Shown: positions 44,739 through 54,479, numbered from the stretch's first letter. The stretch: 57,071 nucleotides of DNA from Streptomyces sp. 8K308 (GCF_004348315.1 NZ_SMKC01000009.1:1-57071), one strand, 5' to 3'. Program-made: numbers and translations. The notes: generated by a model from the sequence alone, not told the origin.

Positions 44739-45719
44739 ATGCGAGTCGTGTTGCCCGGGGGCACCGGGCAGGTGGGGAACATCCTGAACCGCGCGCTGAC
44801 CGACGCCGGGCACGAGGTCGTGGTGCTGACCAGGACGCCGAGGCGCGAGCGCGAGATCCACTGGGACGGCAGGACGCTCGGCCCGTGGGCCGAGGCCGTC
44901 GACGGCAGCGATGTCGTGGTCTGCCTCGCGGGGCGCAGCGTCAGCTGCCGGTACACCACGGCCAACCTGCTGGCCATGATGGAGTCGCGGGTGCGCTCGG
45001 CCCGGGTCGTGGGCCGGGCGATCGAGGCCGCCGCCCGGCCGCCCGCGCTGTGGCTGCAGATGAGCACCGCCACCGTCTACGCCCACCGGTTCGACGCTCC
45101 CAACGACGAGGCCACGGGCCTGATCGGCGGCTCGGAGCCGGGTGTCCCCGGCTACTGGGCGTACAGCGTCGAGATCGCGAGGAACTGGGAGCGGGAGCAG
45201 GAACTGGCCGACACCCCGCACACCCGCAAGGTCGCCCTGCGCTCGGCGATGGTGATGAGCCCGGACCGCGGCGGCGTCTTCGACTGGCTGCTGTGGCTGG
45301 CCCGGCTCGGCCTCGGCGGCCCGGTCGCCGGCGGGGACCAGTACGTGTCCTGGATCCACGACCGCGACTTCGTCCGCGCGGTCGAGTTCCTCGCGGAGCG
45401 GGACGACCTCGCCGGTCCCGTGAACCTGGCGTCCCCCGGGCCGCTGCCGCAGCGCGCTTTCATGCGCGCGCTCCGCGCCGCCTGGGGCGTGCCGGTCGGC
45501 CTGCCGGCGACGCGGTGGATGGCGGGGCTCGGCGCCTTCGCGGTCCGCTCGGACACCGAGCTCCTGCTGAAGAGCCGCCGCGTCGTGCCGGGTCGGCTGC
45601 TCGAGGCGGGCTTCGCCTTCGAGCACCCGCGGTGGCCGGCGGCGGCCGACGACCTCGTGCGGCGGGTGCGGGCCGCGCGCGGCCGGGTGCCGGCGCGGCC
45701 GGCGCGCGTCAGGCGTTGA
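44739..45719 (+). CDS. TIGR01777-type NAD-dependent epimerase/dehydratase
   Basis: 326 aa from ATG 44739 with AAGGTGGGGG just upstream. Extended short-chain-dehydrogenase fold: VVLPGGTGQVGN at the N-terminus binds NAD(P); MSTATVYAHRF and the later WIHDRDFVRAVEFL, GPVNLASPGP and FEHPRW blocks are typical of the TIGR01777 (YfcH-like) family with the DUF1731 C-terminal segment. No operon partner; it ends by overlapping the convergent DUF3817 gene by 11 bases. Substrate unknown. Confidence 0.88.
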   Translation: MRVVLPGGTGQVGNILNRALTDAGHEVVVLTRTPRREREIHWDGRTLGPWAEAVDGSDVVVCLAGRSVSCRYTTANLLAMMESRVRSARVVGRAIEAAARPPALWLQMSTATVYAHRFDAPNDEATGLIGGSEPGVPGYWAYSVEIARNWEREQELADTPHTRKVALRSAMVMSPDRGGVFDWLLWLARLGLGGPVAGGDQYVSWIHDRDFVRAVEFLAERDDLAGPVNLASPGPLPQRAFMRALRAAWGVPVGLPATRWMAGLGAFAVRSDTELLLKSRRVVPGRLLEAGFAFEHPRWPAAADDLVRRVRAARGRVPARPARVRR

Positions 45720-46053
45720 CGACGCCCTCGCGGCGGGCGCGGGCGGCGATCACGGCGTCGTCCTGGGCCCGGCGCAGTCGACGCTCGGCGAAGAAGCCGC
45801 CGGTGGGCAGGACGGACATCAGGAAGTACCAGGCGGCGGTCTTCAGCGACCACTTGGTGCGGTTCCAGGCGTCCAGCCAGAACAGCACGTAGCCGACGAA
45901 GAGCAGGCCGTGGATCATGCCCATGACGGGGACGATGTCGATGTCCGTCGTGCGCCTGAGCACGGAGCCCACCAGGAGCACCAGGAAGGAGACCGCCTCG
46001 GGGGCGGACACCAGCCGGAGCCGGCGCAGGGAGCTAGCGGTCTTGAGGTCCAT
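45709..46053 (-). CDS. DUF3817 small membrane protein (second copy)
   Basis: 114 aa from ATG 46053; ATG 46062 (three residues longer) is an alternative. Three helices: EAVSFLVLLVGSVL, VMGMIHGLLFVGYVLFWLDA and LKTAAWYFLMSVLPTGGFFA, with the IHGLLF motif and FFAERR end shared with the first copy. Divergent from the second MarR gene 70 bases away, whereas the first copy is downstream of its MarR gene; the pairing with MarR is retained. Confidence 0.85.
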   Translation of the reverse strand: MDLKTASSLRRLRLVSAPEAVSFLVLLVGSVLRRTTDIDIVPVMGMIHGLLFVGYVLFWLDAWNRTKWSLKTAAWYFLMSVLPTGGFFAERRLRRAQDDAVIAARARREGVVNA

Positions 46054-46101
46054 GCCGACCATTCTCTCAGGGGCGCCGCCGACCCCTCGGGGGTGGGGTG
46101 G

Positions 46102-46113
46102 CCCGTTGGTTAG
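46102..46113. promoter_or_regulatory. Shared MarR-promoter motif, copy 2
   Basis: CCCGTTGGTTAG lies 10 bases upstream of the second MarR gene and corresponds to the motif at 44625-44636. The divergent DUF3817 promoter must also lie in this 70-base gap. Confidence 0.55.
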
Positions 46114-46123
46114 AGTCGGTTTC

Positions 46124-46612
46124 ATGGACACCGAGACCGCCACCGCGCCCGCCGAGACCCGCTGGCTGAGCGAGGCGGAGCAGCGCGCCTGGCGCACCCA
46201 CCTGGACGTCACCAAGCTGCTGACGCACCGGCTCGAGCGTGACCTCCAGCCGTTCGGGCTGACCATGAACGACTACGAGATCCTCGTGAACCTCTCGGAG
46301 TCGGAGGAGCGCCGGATGCGGATGAGCGACCTGGCGGCCGCCACCCTCCAGTCCAAGAGCCGGCTCTCCCACCAGATCACGCGGATGGAGCGGGCCGGCC
46401 TGGTGCGGCGCGAGCACTGCGACTCCGACAAGCGCGGCCTCTTCGCGGTCCTCACCGATGAGGGCTGGGAGACGATGCGCGACGTGGCCCCCCACCACGT
46501 GGAGTCCGTCCGCCGGCACTTCCTCGACCTGCTGTCCGACGACGACCTGGCGGCCCTACGCCGCGCCCTGACCCCGGTCGCCGAGCACCTGCACGAGGAA
46601 CGGGGTCGCTAG
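46124..46612 (+). CDS. MarR-family regulator (second)
   Basis: 162 aa from ATG 46124; the ribosome site is weak. Winged helix-turn-helix is clear: MRMSDLAAATLQSKSRLSHQ with RMERAGLVRREHCDSDKRG. Dimerisation helices flank it. Lacks the repetitive tail of the first MarR protein. Divergent from the second DUF3817 gene. The stop codon lies inside the first of three GGGTCGCTAGCG repeats. Confidence 0.9.
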   Translation: MDTETATAPAETRWLSEAEQRAWRTHLDVTKLLTHRLERDLQPFGLTMNDYEILVNLSESEERRMRMSDLAAATLQSKSRLSHQITRMERAGLVRREHCDSDKRGLFAVLTDEGWETMRDVAPHHVESVRRHFLDLLSDDDLAALRRALTPVAEHLHEERGR

Positions 46613-46669
46613 CGCCGGGTCGCTAGCGCGACAGCCTGGCGGGTTCGGCCAGGCACGGGGTCGCTAGCG
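46603..46669. repeat. Three GGGTCGCTAGCG repeats with terminator hairpin
   Basis: GGGTCGCTAGCG occurs at 46603, 46617 and 46658. Between copies two and three, GCCTGGC (46634-46640) and GCCAGGC (46648-46654) form a hairpin around GGGTTCG that probably terminates the MarR gene. Confidence 0.6.
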
Positions 46670-46840
46670 CGACGGCCTGGTGGGGTTGGACGCCGCGAGT
46701 GGTCCGGCCACGCCGTGGCCGACGGGCCCGGCGCGCTGCCGTGGCACCGCCCGCAGAGCGCCAGGCGACACGGACGCCCCCCGCGGCCTCGCGTCGGGAG
46801 GCCGCGCGACGAGGCCGGCAGACGCTCGCCCGAAGAGCCA

Positions 46841-47220
46841 CGACTGGACGTTCGTGGCGCGAACGCGCAGACACCGGCATGCCAGGCGCCCCGGCTGAGC
46901 GGCGGCGCGCCACTACTCGCCCGCGCGGCGGAGCCGCAGGGCGCCCTGGGAATACGAACGCCCCCGTGGCCTCGCGGCGAAGCCGCGTGGCGCCGGCGCG
47001 ACTGGACGTTCGTGGGTGCGAATCCGCAGGCACCGGCGCCTACCAGACGGCCGCGACGGCCGGCGCGACACGTGCCGGCACCATTCACCCTCAACGCGAC
47101 GGCGCACCGACTCGCCCGCGCGGCGGAGCCGCAGCGCGCTGGCGCGCGGCGAGTCGCGGCTGGACGCTCGTATGGCGCCACGGCTGAGGGGGCAACGCGG
47201 CGGAGCCGCGTGGCGCTGGT
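46841..47220. repeat. Array of imperfect GC-rich repeats, non-coding
   Basis: CGACTGGACGTTCGTGG occurs at 46841 and 46999, with a diverged copy at 47157: two exact 158-base steps. A second module, ACTCGCCCGCGCGGCGG and following bases, occurs at 46915 and 47110; a third, a CGCGGC-GRA-GCCGCG hairpin followed by TGGCGC, at 46973 and 47196. Long open frames cross the area on both strands but are low-complexity by-products. The 619-base gap 46613-47231 therefore holds repeats, not a gene. Confidence 0.7.
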
Positions 47221-47231
47221 GGAGGGCGTTG

Positions 47232-48750
47232 TCACGGCGGCGGCGGTGGTTGGTCGTCCGTGGGGGTGCGGGTCGGTATGCGGAGGGTGAAGAGCGCGCC
47301 GCCCTCGGGGGCGTCGGTCACGGTCAGGGTGCCGCCGTGGCGGGCGGCCACGTCGCGGGCGATGGCCAGGCCAAGGCCCGCGCCGCCGTCGTCGCGGCTG
47401 CGGGCGTCGTCGAGCCGGACGAAGCGTTCGAAGATCCGCTCCCGGTCCTCGGCCGGCACCCCGGCGCCGTCGTCCGCCACCTCCAGGACCGCCTGGTCGG
47501 CCTCGCGGCGCAGCCCCACCCGGACTCGTCCGGCCGCGTGCCGTTGCGCGTTGTCCAGCAGGTTGCCGAGCACCCTCCCCAACTGGCTGCGCGAGCCGGT
47601 GACCGTGGCCTCCGCCACCTCGCCGGAGGCGACCGGTAGGCGGTCGCCGGCGCGCTGCGCGAGTTCGTCGGCGACCAGCCGGTCGAGCCGGACCGCGCCG
47701 GCCAGCGGTCGCTCGCCCGCGTCGAGCCTGGCCAGCAGCAGCAGGTCGGCGGCGAGTCCCTGGAGCCGGATGGTGTCCTGCACCGCGCCCGGCACGTCGA
47801 GCAGTTCGGGGTGTGCCTCGCCCACCTCGAGCTGGGTGCGCAGCGAGGCGATCGGGCTGCGCAACTCGTGCGAGGCGTCGGCGACGAAGCGGCGCTGCCG
47901 TTCGACGGAGGACTCGAGCGCGGCCAGCGTCTCGTTGGTGGTCCTGGCGAGCCGCCCGATCTCGTCCCTGCTGGCCGGCTCCGGCACGCGGCGTGACAGG
48001 TCCTCGGAGTGGGTGATCGCCGCCATCTCGCGGCGGATCCCCTCCACGGGGCCGAGCGCCCGCCTGGTGACCAGCCAGGTGACGACGGCCACCAGGGCGA
48101 GCAGCGGTGGGAAGCCGACGAACATGGCGGTCCGGGCGCTGGAGATGGCCGCCTGCTCGACGTCGAGCGGCGCGCCGGCGTAGACGTCGGCCTGCGTCCC
48201 CTGGGGCGTCTCCACCTCGAAGTGGGCGAAGCGGTAGTCGTTCCGGTCGCCGTCGACGACGGCCGTGCCGTTGCCGAAGCCCGGGATCTCGGACACCTCG
48301 CCGGGCCCCGGGTTCTCGCCCACGTCATCGTCGTCGCCGTCGTCGTCACCGCCCTGGTCACCGCTCTCGTCACCGCCCTCGTCACCGCCCTCGTCACCGC
48401 CCTCGTCATCGCCCTCGTCATCGTCGTCGCCGAGGTCGGGGCGCTGGTTGGCCGGGACGGGCGTCACCTGGTCGTTCCCGGTGCCGCTGATGGCCTGCAG
48501 GTCCTCGCTCACCGCGCGGACCACGCCGTCCTCGTCCACCACCTGGACGGGGGTGTTCGCGTCGAGGTCGAGGTCGCCGAAGGCGGTGCCGGTGGCCAGC
48601 TCGGTGGCCACGCCGCGCGCCGCCACCTCGGCCTCGAGGTCGATCTGCTGGGTGATGTTGGCGCGCAGCGCGTTGAGCAGGAGCAGTCCGGCGACGACCA
48701 GCGCCACGGCCACCACGGCCGTGGCGCCCAGCGTGGCTCTGGCGCGGACG

Positions 48751-48758
<8 letters not shown>
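47232..48758 (-). CDS. Two-component sensor histidine kinase with acidic sensor repeat
   Basis: 508 aa from ATG 48758, overlapping the response-regulator stop by eight bases. Layout: TM1 (about 10-30), extracellular sensor (31-205) with an extremely acidic Asp/Glu/Gly tract at about residues 108-145 (DDDDEGDDEGGDEGGDEGGD), TM2 (about 210-230), HAMP (RRALGPVEGIRREM), HisKA (RFVADASHELRSPIASLR, phospho-His) and HATPase (N-box LGNLLDNAQRHA, G1 VADDGAGVP, G2 GGAGLGLAIARD). The acidic tract is encoded by 12-base repeats at 48347-48420. Works with the regulator encoded just upstream and probably with the divergent PepSY protein. Cations or cationic peptides are possible signals. Confidence 0.93.
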
Positions 48759-49419
<661 letters not shown>

Positions 49420-49442
49420 GGGCCCAAGCTTGGCAAATGGTT

Positions 49443-49480
49443 CCTGAAGAGTTCTTCAGGTGGCTTCAGCTCCCCTTCAG
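49443..49480. promoter_or_regulatory. CTTCAG repeats, likely response-regulator binding site
   Basis: CCTGAAG-AGTT-CTTCAGG is a perfect dyad (49443-49460), and CTTCAG then repeats at 49464 and 49475, i.e. direct copies 10 and 11 bases apart, one helical turn, as OmpR-family regulators prefer. It lies between the divergent regulator and PepSY genes. Confidence 0.75.
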
Positions 49481-49540
49481 CAAGGTTCGGGGATCGTCGT
49501 CCTCGTTCGCAGCACGAGCCGTACCGGGGAGGAACCCGAA

Positions 49541-50260
49541 GTGAAGCGCAACGTCACCATCGCCGCCGTCGCCGCCGCAGCCGTGATCGGCGGTGGCGTC
49601 CTCTCGGCCGCCGCCCTCGGCGGCGGTTCGTCCGACTCCTCGGACAGCGCGTCCGGCTCGGGCGGCGGCCAGTTCGTGTCGGCGTCGAACGACCTGACGG
49701 TCTCCGAGGCCGGGGCCCAGGACGACGGCTCCGACGACCGGGACGACAACTCCGACGACCGCTCCGAGGGCGGTGCCGGCTCTGCGGCCCAGCAGGCGGC
49801 GGCCACCGCGCTCGCCGAGCGGGCCGGCGTGGTCACCGAGGTCGACCACGAGGACGACGGCCGCCACGCCGGCACCTGGGACGTCGAGATCTTCGGCGAC
49901 GACGGTCAGTGGTACCAGGTGCGGGTGAGCGAGGACGGCGCCGAGGTCGTCGACAGCCGCCTCGACGAGGACCTGGACGACGACGGCGACGACGACGATC
50001 GGGACGACGCGCGGACCGCCGGCGACGCCCGGGTGGACGTGGCCCAGGCCGTCTCGATCGCGCTTGACCGGGTGTCAGGCGACGGCACGGTCGAGAGCGT
50101 GAGCCTCGACGACGGCCGCTGGGACATCGAGCTGCGCGCGGCTGACGGCACCGAGCACGAGTTCTCGATCGACCCGGCCTCGGGCGACATCACCGCCCAG
50201 GAGCAGGACGACGACCAGAACGACGGTGACGACGACAACGGCGGCGACGACGACGACTGA
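49541..50260 (+). CDS. Secreted acidic PepSY-domain protein
   Basis: 239 aa from GTG 49541 with GGGGAGGA seven bases upstream. N-terminal signal peptide (VKRNVTIAAVAAAAVIGGGV). Two PepSY domains: about 85-145 (AATALAERAGVVTEVDHEDD, TWDVEIFGDDGQWYQVRV) and 165-222 (DVAQAVSIALDRV, GRWDIELRAADGTEHEFSID), separated and followed by Asp-rich stretches, the last being the C-terminus (DDNGGDDDD). PepSY proteins often inhibit proteases or act with sensor kinases. Divergent from a two-component system whose kinase has a similar acidic tract and sharing its putative operator, so probably a regulon member. Confidence 0.9.
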   Translation: MKRNVTIAAVAAAAVIGGGVLSAAALGGGSSDSSDSASGSGGGQFVSASNDLTVSEAGAQDDGSDDRDDNSDDRSEGGAGSAAQQAAATALAERAGVVTEVDHEDDGRHAGTWDVEIFGDDGQWYQVRVSEDGAEVVDSRLDEDLDDDGDDDDRDDARTAGDARVDVAQAVSIALDRVSGDGTVESVSLDDGRWDIELRAADGTEHEFSIDPASGDITAQEQDDDQNDGDDDNGGDDDD

Positions 50261-50341
50261 GCCGCCCGCCTGACGGGGGCGCGGTGACCGCCTGGCACGG
50301 GCCGGGGAGTCCTACCTCTCTGGCCCGCACCCCCTTATACC

Positions 50342-50347
50342 TATACA
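50342..50347 (+). promoter_or_regulatory. Possible -10 box giving a leaderless transcript
   Basis: TATACA (within CTATACAAT) ends ten bases before the ATG of the acetyltransferase gene. With normal spacing transcription would begin at or next to the start codon. No matching -35 hexamer was recognised. Confidence 0.45.
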
Positions 50348-50356
50348 ATCCTCGGC

Positions 50357-50797
50357 ATGTTTATAGAGGAGCGCGCCGCCGAGGACCTCGCCCTGATCCG
50401 GCTGCTCGACGCGGCCTTCGCCGAGCTGGTCGCCCGCTACGGCCTCGAGGGCCGCTCCGGCGTCGGCCCCGGCGCCCACTACCTGGTCGCGGTCGTGGAC
50501 GACGAGACGGTCGGCTGCGTCGCCGTCCAGACCACGGAGGTCGCCGGCACCGGCGAGGTCAAGCGGATGTACGTCGCGCCCGCCGCGCGCGGCCAGGGCG
50601 TCGCCCGCGCCCTCCTCAAGGAGATCGAACTGCGGGCCGCCGACCTCGGCTACGACCGGCTCCGCCTGGTCACCGGCCACCTCCAGCCGGCGGCCATCGC
50701 CCTCTACGAGTCCTCCGGCTATCAGCGCACCGAGCCGTACGGCACGTACGCGGACCGGCCCGGCACGTTCTGCTACGCCAAGTCGCTGACCGGCTGA
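50357..50797 (+). CDS. GNAT-family N-acetyltransferase
   Basis: 146-aa acetyl-CoA-dependent acyltransferase. The acetyl-CoA site is seen in VKRMYVAPAARGQGVARALL (motif A, RGQGVA), followed by RLRLVTGHLQPAAIALYESS and GY, the usual motif B. ATG 50357 has no ribosome site, and a -10-like TATACA lies just upstream, so the mRNA may be leaderless. Monocistronic. Acceptor substrate unknown. Confidence 0.9.
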   Translation: MFIEERAAEDLALIRLLDAAFAELVARYGLEGRSGVGPGAHYLVAVVDDETVGCVAVQTTEVAGTGEVKRMYVAPAARGQGVARALLKEIELRAADLGYDRLRLVTGHLQPAAIALYESSGYQRTEPYGTYADRPGTFCYAKSLTG

Positions 50798-50824
50798 GGC
50801 GACGGCCAGGCGCGAACCCCATGA

Positions 50825-50841
50825 CGGTGGCCCGGCCACCG
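50825..50841 (+). terminator. Hairpin after acetyltransferase gene
   Basis: CGGTGGC (50825-50831), loop CCG, GCCACCG (50835-50841), 27 bases past the stop. Confidence 0.6.
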
Positions 50842-50985
50842 ACGAGGTCGCTCTCCTCGGGCGGAACGCGCCGCTGGCCGCCGCCCGTGCCCGGTTCTCG
50901 GCGGTCGCCGCTGGACTCGCGGACAACCGGGAGCAATTCCCGCTAGGCTCACGGGACTTCGCCTGCCACGGGGAGAGCACACGAC

Positions 50986-52914
50986 ATGGACGCGCCGCCG
51001 CGCTTCGCCGACCGCTACGAGCTACAGCAGGTGCTCGGCCGGGGCGGCATGGCCGAGGTCTACCTGGCCTACGACAGCCGTCTCGGCCGCACGGTCGCCG
51101 TCAAGACGCTGCTCGGCGACCTCGCCCGCGACCCCGTCTTCCAGGCCCGATTTCGGCGCGAGGCGCAGTCCGCCGCCTCGCTCAACCACCCCGCGATCAC
51201 CGCCGTCTACGACACCGGCGAGGACCACGTCCACGGCGTCCCCATGCCGTACATCGTGATGGAGTACGTCGAGGGCTCGACGCTGCGCGACCTGCTGATC
51301 GCCGGCCGAGAGCTGCTGCCCGAGCGGGTTCTCGAGATCCATGCGGGCGTGCTCCAGGCGCTGGAGTACTCGCACGCCGCCGGGATCGTCCACCGGGACA
51401 TCAAACCGGCCAATGTCATGCTCACCCGCACCGGCCAGGTGAAGGTGATGGACTTCGGCATCGCCCGCGCCTCCGGCGACTCCGGCATGACCATGACGCA
51501 GACCTCGGCCGTCATCGGCACCGCGCACTACATGTCGCCCGAGCAGGCCAGGGGCGAGAAGGTCGACGCGCGCTCCGACCTCTACTCGACCGGCTGCATG
51601 CTCTACGAACTCCTCACCGGCCGGCCTCCGTTCGTCGGCGACACTCCGGTGGCGGTCGCGTACCAGCACGTCAGCGAGGAGCCGACGCCGCCGAGCCTGC
51701 TGGCGCAGGGGATATCCCCGGGCGTCGACGCGGTCGTCCTCCGTGCCCTGGCCAAGGACCGCGAGCAGCGTTACCAGAGCGCCGCCGAGATGCGCGCCGA
51801 CATCGAGGCGGTGCTCGACGGCCGGTCCGCGATGGCCGTGTTCTCCCCGGCGCCCGCCCCCGAGCCGGCGACCACCACCATGCCGGTGCCGGCGGCCGGC
51901 GCCTCCGACGGCGGCCGGCGCGCGGCGCGGCGGCCGCAGCGCCGTTCGTCCGCCGCGCCGAAGATCCTGCTGGCCGTCGGCGCGGTCCTCGTCCTGATCG
52001 GCGCGGTCGCGATCGGGCGCCCGCTGTTCGCGGGCGACGGCGGGGCCGAGGGCGCTACGCTGGTGGCCGTGCCCGACCTGGCCGGCCTGACGGTCGCGCA
52101 GGCCCGCGAGCGCGCCGCCGCCGAGGGCCTGGTGGTCGCCGAGGCGGGCCAGCGGCCGTGCGCCCAGGAGGAGGACACGGTCTGCGAGACCGCCCCGCCG
52201 ACCGGCGAGGAGATCGAGCGGGGCGAGACCGTCACCCTGCTGATGTCATCGGGACCCCAGCCGGTGCCGGTCCCGAACGTGGTCGGCGACCCGTTCGAGG
52301 AGGCGCTCGCCGAGCTCCAGGACTCCGGCTTCCGGGTCGCCCAGGAGACCGAGGAGACGGCGGACGCCGAGCCGGGCACCGTGCTGAGTCAGGACCCGGA
52401 GTCCGGCGAGGAGGCCCCGCCCGGGGAGACCGTCACCCTCACCGTCGCCGCGACCCCGACCGCCACCGAGGAGCCGGGACAGGACGACGAGCCGGCTGCC
52501 GTGACCGTGCCGGACGTCGTCGGCCAGCCGCTCGAGTCGGCGTTCGCGCTGCTGGTGAACGCCGGTCTTCAGCCGGTCCAGTCGGAGGAGGTCAACCCGT
52601 CGGTCACGCCCGGCACCGTCCTCCGCCAGTCCCCCGCGGGCGGCGCCCAGACCACGCCCGGCACGCCCGTCCAGATCGTCATCGCCACCGCCGCCGGCAA
52701 CGGGCAGGACACCGGCCAGGACGGGCCGCGCACCCCCGAGGAGACCCCGAACGTCCTCGGTCAGCAGTTCGACGAGGCGCGTGCGTCGCTGGAGGCCCAG
52801 GGCTTCACCGTGTCCCGCGAGGATCGGCCCGACAACGGCTTCGAGCAGGGCACCGTCATCGAACAACGGCGCTCCGGCGACGACATGACGCTGGTCGTGG
52901 CCGTTCCGGGCTGA
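50986..52914 (+). CDS. PASTA-domain Ser/Thr protein kinase (PknB-like)
   Basis: Membrane receptor-type kinase, 642 aa from ATG 50986 (GGGGAG about ten bases upstream). Kinase domain about 10-275: glycine loop GRGGMAEVY, Lys40 in VAVK, HRD (136-138) in IVHRDIKPANVM, DFG (156-158) and the activation loop TQTSAVIGTAHYMSPEQA. A Pro/Arg-rich juxtamembrane part leads to one TM helix (about 325-345, ILLAVGAVLVLIGAVAI). Outside, four PASTA repeats (starting near VPDLAGLTVAQ, VPNVVGDPFEEA, VPDVVGQPLESA, TPNVLGQQFDEA) should sense peptidoglycan or lipid II fragments. Typical growth/division regulator of actinobacteria; not in the dcw-linked PknA/PknB locus. Confidence 0.95.
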   Translation: MDAPPRFADRYELQQVLGRGGMAEVYLAYDSRLGRTVAVKTLLGDLARDPVFQARFRREAQSAASLNHPAITAVYDTGEDHVHGVPMPYIVMEYVEGSTLRDLLIAGRELLPERVLEIHAGVLQALEYSHAAGIVHRDIKPANVMLTRTGQVKVMDFGIARASGDSGMTMTQTSAVIGTAHYMSPEQARGEKVDARSDLYSTGCMLYELLTGRPPFVGDTPVAVAYQHVSEEPTPPSLLAQGISPGVDAVVLRALAKDREQRYQSAAEMRADIEAVLDGRSAMAVFSPAPAPEPATTTMPVPAAGASDGGRRAARRPQRRSSAAPKILLAVGAVLVLIGAVAIGRPLFAGDGGAEGATLVAVPDLAGLTVAQARERAAAEGLVVAEAGQRPCAQEEDTVCETAPPTGEEIERGETVTLLMSSGPQPVPVPNVVGDPFEEALAELQDSGFRVAQETEETADAEPGTVLSQDPESGEEAPPGETVTLTVAATPTATEEPGQDDEPAAVTVPDVVGQPLESAFALLVNAGLQPVQSEEVNPSVTPGTVLRQSPAGGAQTTPGTPVQIVIATAAGNGQDTGQDGPRTPEETPNVLGQQFDEARASLEAQGFTVSREDRPDNGFEQGTVIEQRRSGDDMTLVVAVPG

Positions 52915-52926
52915 CAGCTCACCCTG

Positions 52927-52946
52927 GGGCCGGGAGCCTCCCGCCC
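52927..52946 (+). terminator. Terminator after PASTA kinase
   Basis: GGGC-C-GGGA (52927-52935) pairs with TCCCGCCC (52939-52946), one bulged C, loop GCC, starting 13 bases after the stop. Confidence 0.65.
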
Positions 52947-53030
52947 ACCTGCCCGTCGCCGCTGGTGCCTTCCGGACCGAGCGGCTCGCACGTCGAACAG
53001 CGGCCGCGTCCCCGCCCTTACGCCTTCGGG

Positions 53031-54455
53031 CTACCGACGCACCGCCGGGTGGCGCCATGCGGCGATGAGTTCGTCCGGTCCATAGGCAGCGGTCAACCCC
53101 GCGCACTTCACACCATTGCGGGAAACCCCGACCATCGGTACCGGATCCTCCGTGACCGCCGCACGGTGCTTGTGAAGCGCGGCCAGGTCGTGCGCGTCGA
53201 ACGGCGACTGCTCCAGCCACTTGATCGAGCCGAGGAACAGCAGCCGCTTGGCGACCGGCTGCCGGTCCGCGCCCACCAGGTCGATCTCGACCTCGTTGCC
53301 CCGGGTCCAGTAGCCGCCGATCACGGGGACCGCGGGGAGGTCGCCGTCCGGCAGCAGCCGGGCCAGGGACTCACGGATCAACGGTTCGACCGCCCGGCCG
53401 CGCCAAGCCGTCCACCGTTCCCTGATCCGTGCCAGTGTCAGGTCGCCGCGCATACGCTCGATCTCCGCCATGTGCGGTTCAAGGAACGTCAGCCAGAATC
53501 GAAGGTAGGGGTCGGCGACGCGGTAGCGGCGCTCCTTCGAGGGGCGCAGCGAGACCGGCAGCTCGGCGGCCACGATGCCCTTACGCGTCAGCAGCTCGGT
53601 CGCCCTGGTGAGGGTGGTGTGGGCGATTCCGCCCGCCGCCCGTGCGATGTTGGTGAACGTCCGCTCGCCGGCACCGATCGCCCGCAGTACCTCCCTGCCC
53701 ATCGCCTGAGGCGGGAACTCCGCCGCCAGCGACCGTTCGGCCGAGACGGTCAACGCCGAGATCGGGTTGTCGAGGGATGCCTGGAGGAACTCCCACACGT
53801 TCTGCCCGGCGCGCCACTGGCGCAGGATGAGCGGCAGCCCTCCGGTGACCAGGGCCGCGTCGAAGGCCTCGGCCGACGTGAGGTCGAGCATGTCAGCGAT
53901 GTCGGCGGGATTGAGCGGCCCGACGACCATCTCACTTCCCCGTTGGTGGAACGGCCGCTCGTAGCTGTTGAGCGCCTCCATCATGGACAGGTCCGAGCCA
54001 ATGAGCAGGAGGAGCACCGGCTTACGGCTCAGCTGACGGTCCCACGCTCGTTGCAGCATGCCCTCGAAGGCCTCAACGCGGTTCATGAGGTACGGCACCT
54101 CGTCCATCACCACCACGCTCGGGGCGTCGTCGGGCAGGGCATCGGCAAGCAACCGGAAGGCCGCGCTCCACTGCCGTGGCTCCTCCTCGACGAAAAGTTC
54201 CCGGTCCGGCAGGGTCGAGCCCCTGACGGCCTCGACGAGCTCCGCCAACTCCTCCTCGGCCAGCTGCCCCGCCGCCGTGTAGAACACGCTGGGTACACCA
54301 TCGGCCTGCCGAAGGAACTCCTCCACGAGGCTTGACTTGCCTACACGCCGCCGCCCCCGAATGAGAAGGCACTGGCCCTGTCTAGCGGAGCGAACCTCGT
54401 CGAGGACATCCCGAAGCACACCCAACTCACGCTGCCGTCCGATAAAGCGCCGCAC
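53031..54455 (-). CDS. AAA+ ATPase, archaeal-type (PF01637) with DUF234 C-terminal domain
   Basis: 474 aa from GTG 54455 with GGAG five bases upstream. Residues 1-230 are the ATPase: FIGRQRELGVLRDVL, Walker A RGRRRVGKSSLVEEF, Walker B SVVVMDEVPYLM and sensor-1 LLLLIGSDLSMME. A winged-helix part follows (NIARAAGGIAHTTLTRATEL), then a DUF234 segment (RYRVADPYLRFWL) with nuclease-like EVEIDLVGADRQ. Such stand-alone STAND/AAA-like ATPases are widespread in accessory DNA; partners and function are unknown. The upstream region is unusually AT-rich and repetitive, which suggests recent acquisition or a specific operator. Confidence 0.88.
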   Translation of the reverse strand: MRRFIGRQRELGVLRDVLDEVRSARQGQCLLIRGRRRVGKSSLVEEFLRQADGVPSVFYTAAGQLAEEELAELVEAVRGSTLPDRELFVEEEPRQWSAAFRLLADALPDDAPSVVVMDEVPYLMNRVEAFEGMLQRAWDRQLSRKPVLLLLIGSDLSMMEALNSYERPFHQRGSEMVVGPLNPADIADMLDLTSAEAFDAALVTGGLPLILRQWRAGQNVWEFLQASLDNPISALTVSAERSLAAEFPPQAMGREVLRAIGAGERTFTNIARAAGGIAHTTLTRATELLTRKGIVAAELPVSLRPSKERRYRVADPYLRFWLTFLEPHMAEIERMRGDLTLARIRERWTAWRGRAVEPLIRESLARLLPDGDLPAVPVIGGYWTRGNEVEIDLVGADRQPVAKRLLFLGSIKWLEQSPFDAHDLAALHKHRAAVTEDPVPMVGVSRNGVKCAGLTAAYGPDELIAAWRHPAVRR

Positions 54456-54479
54456 GAGGACTCCATTTCTAGCGGCGAC

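Noticed and set aside
46609..47235. Open frames of about 200 codons on both strands of the repeat array
   Set aside because: They repeat the same Ala/Arg/Ser phrases because the DNA is repetitive; no ribosome site or folded-domain signature.
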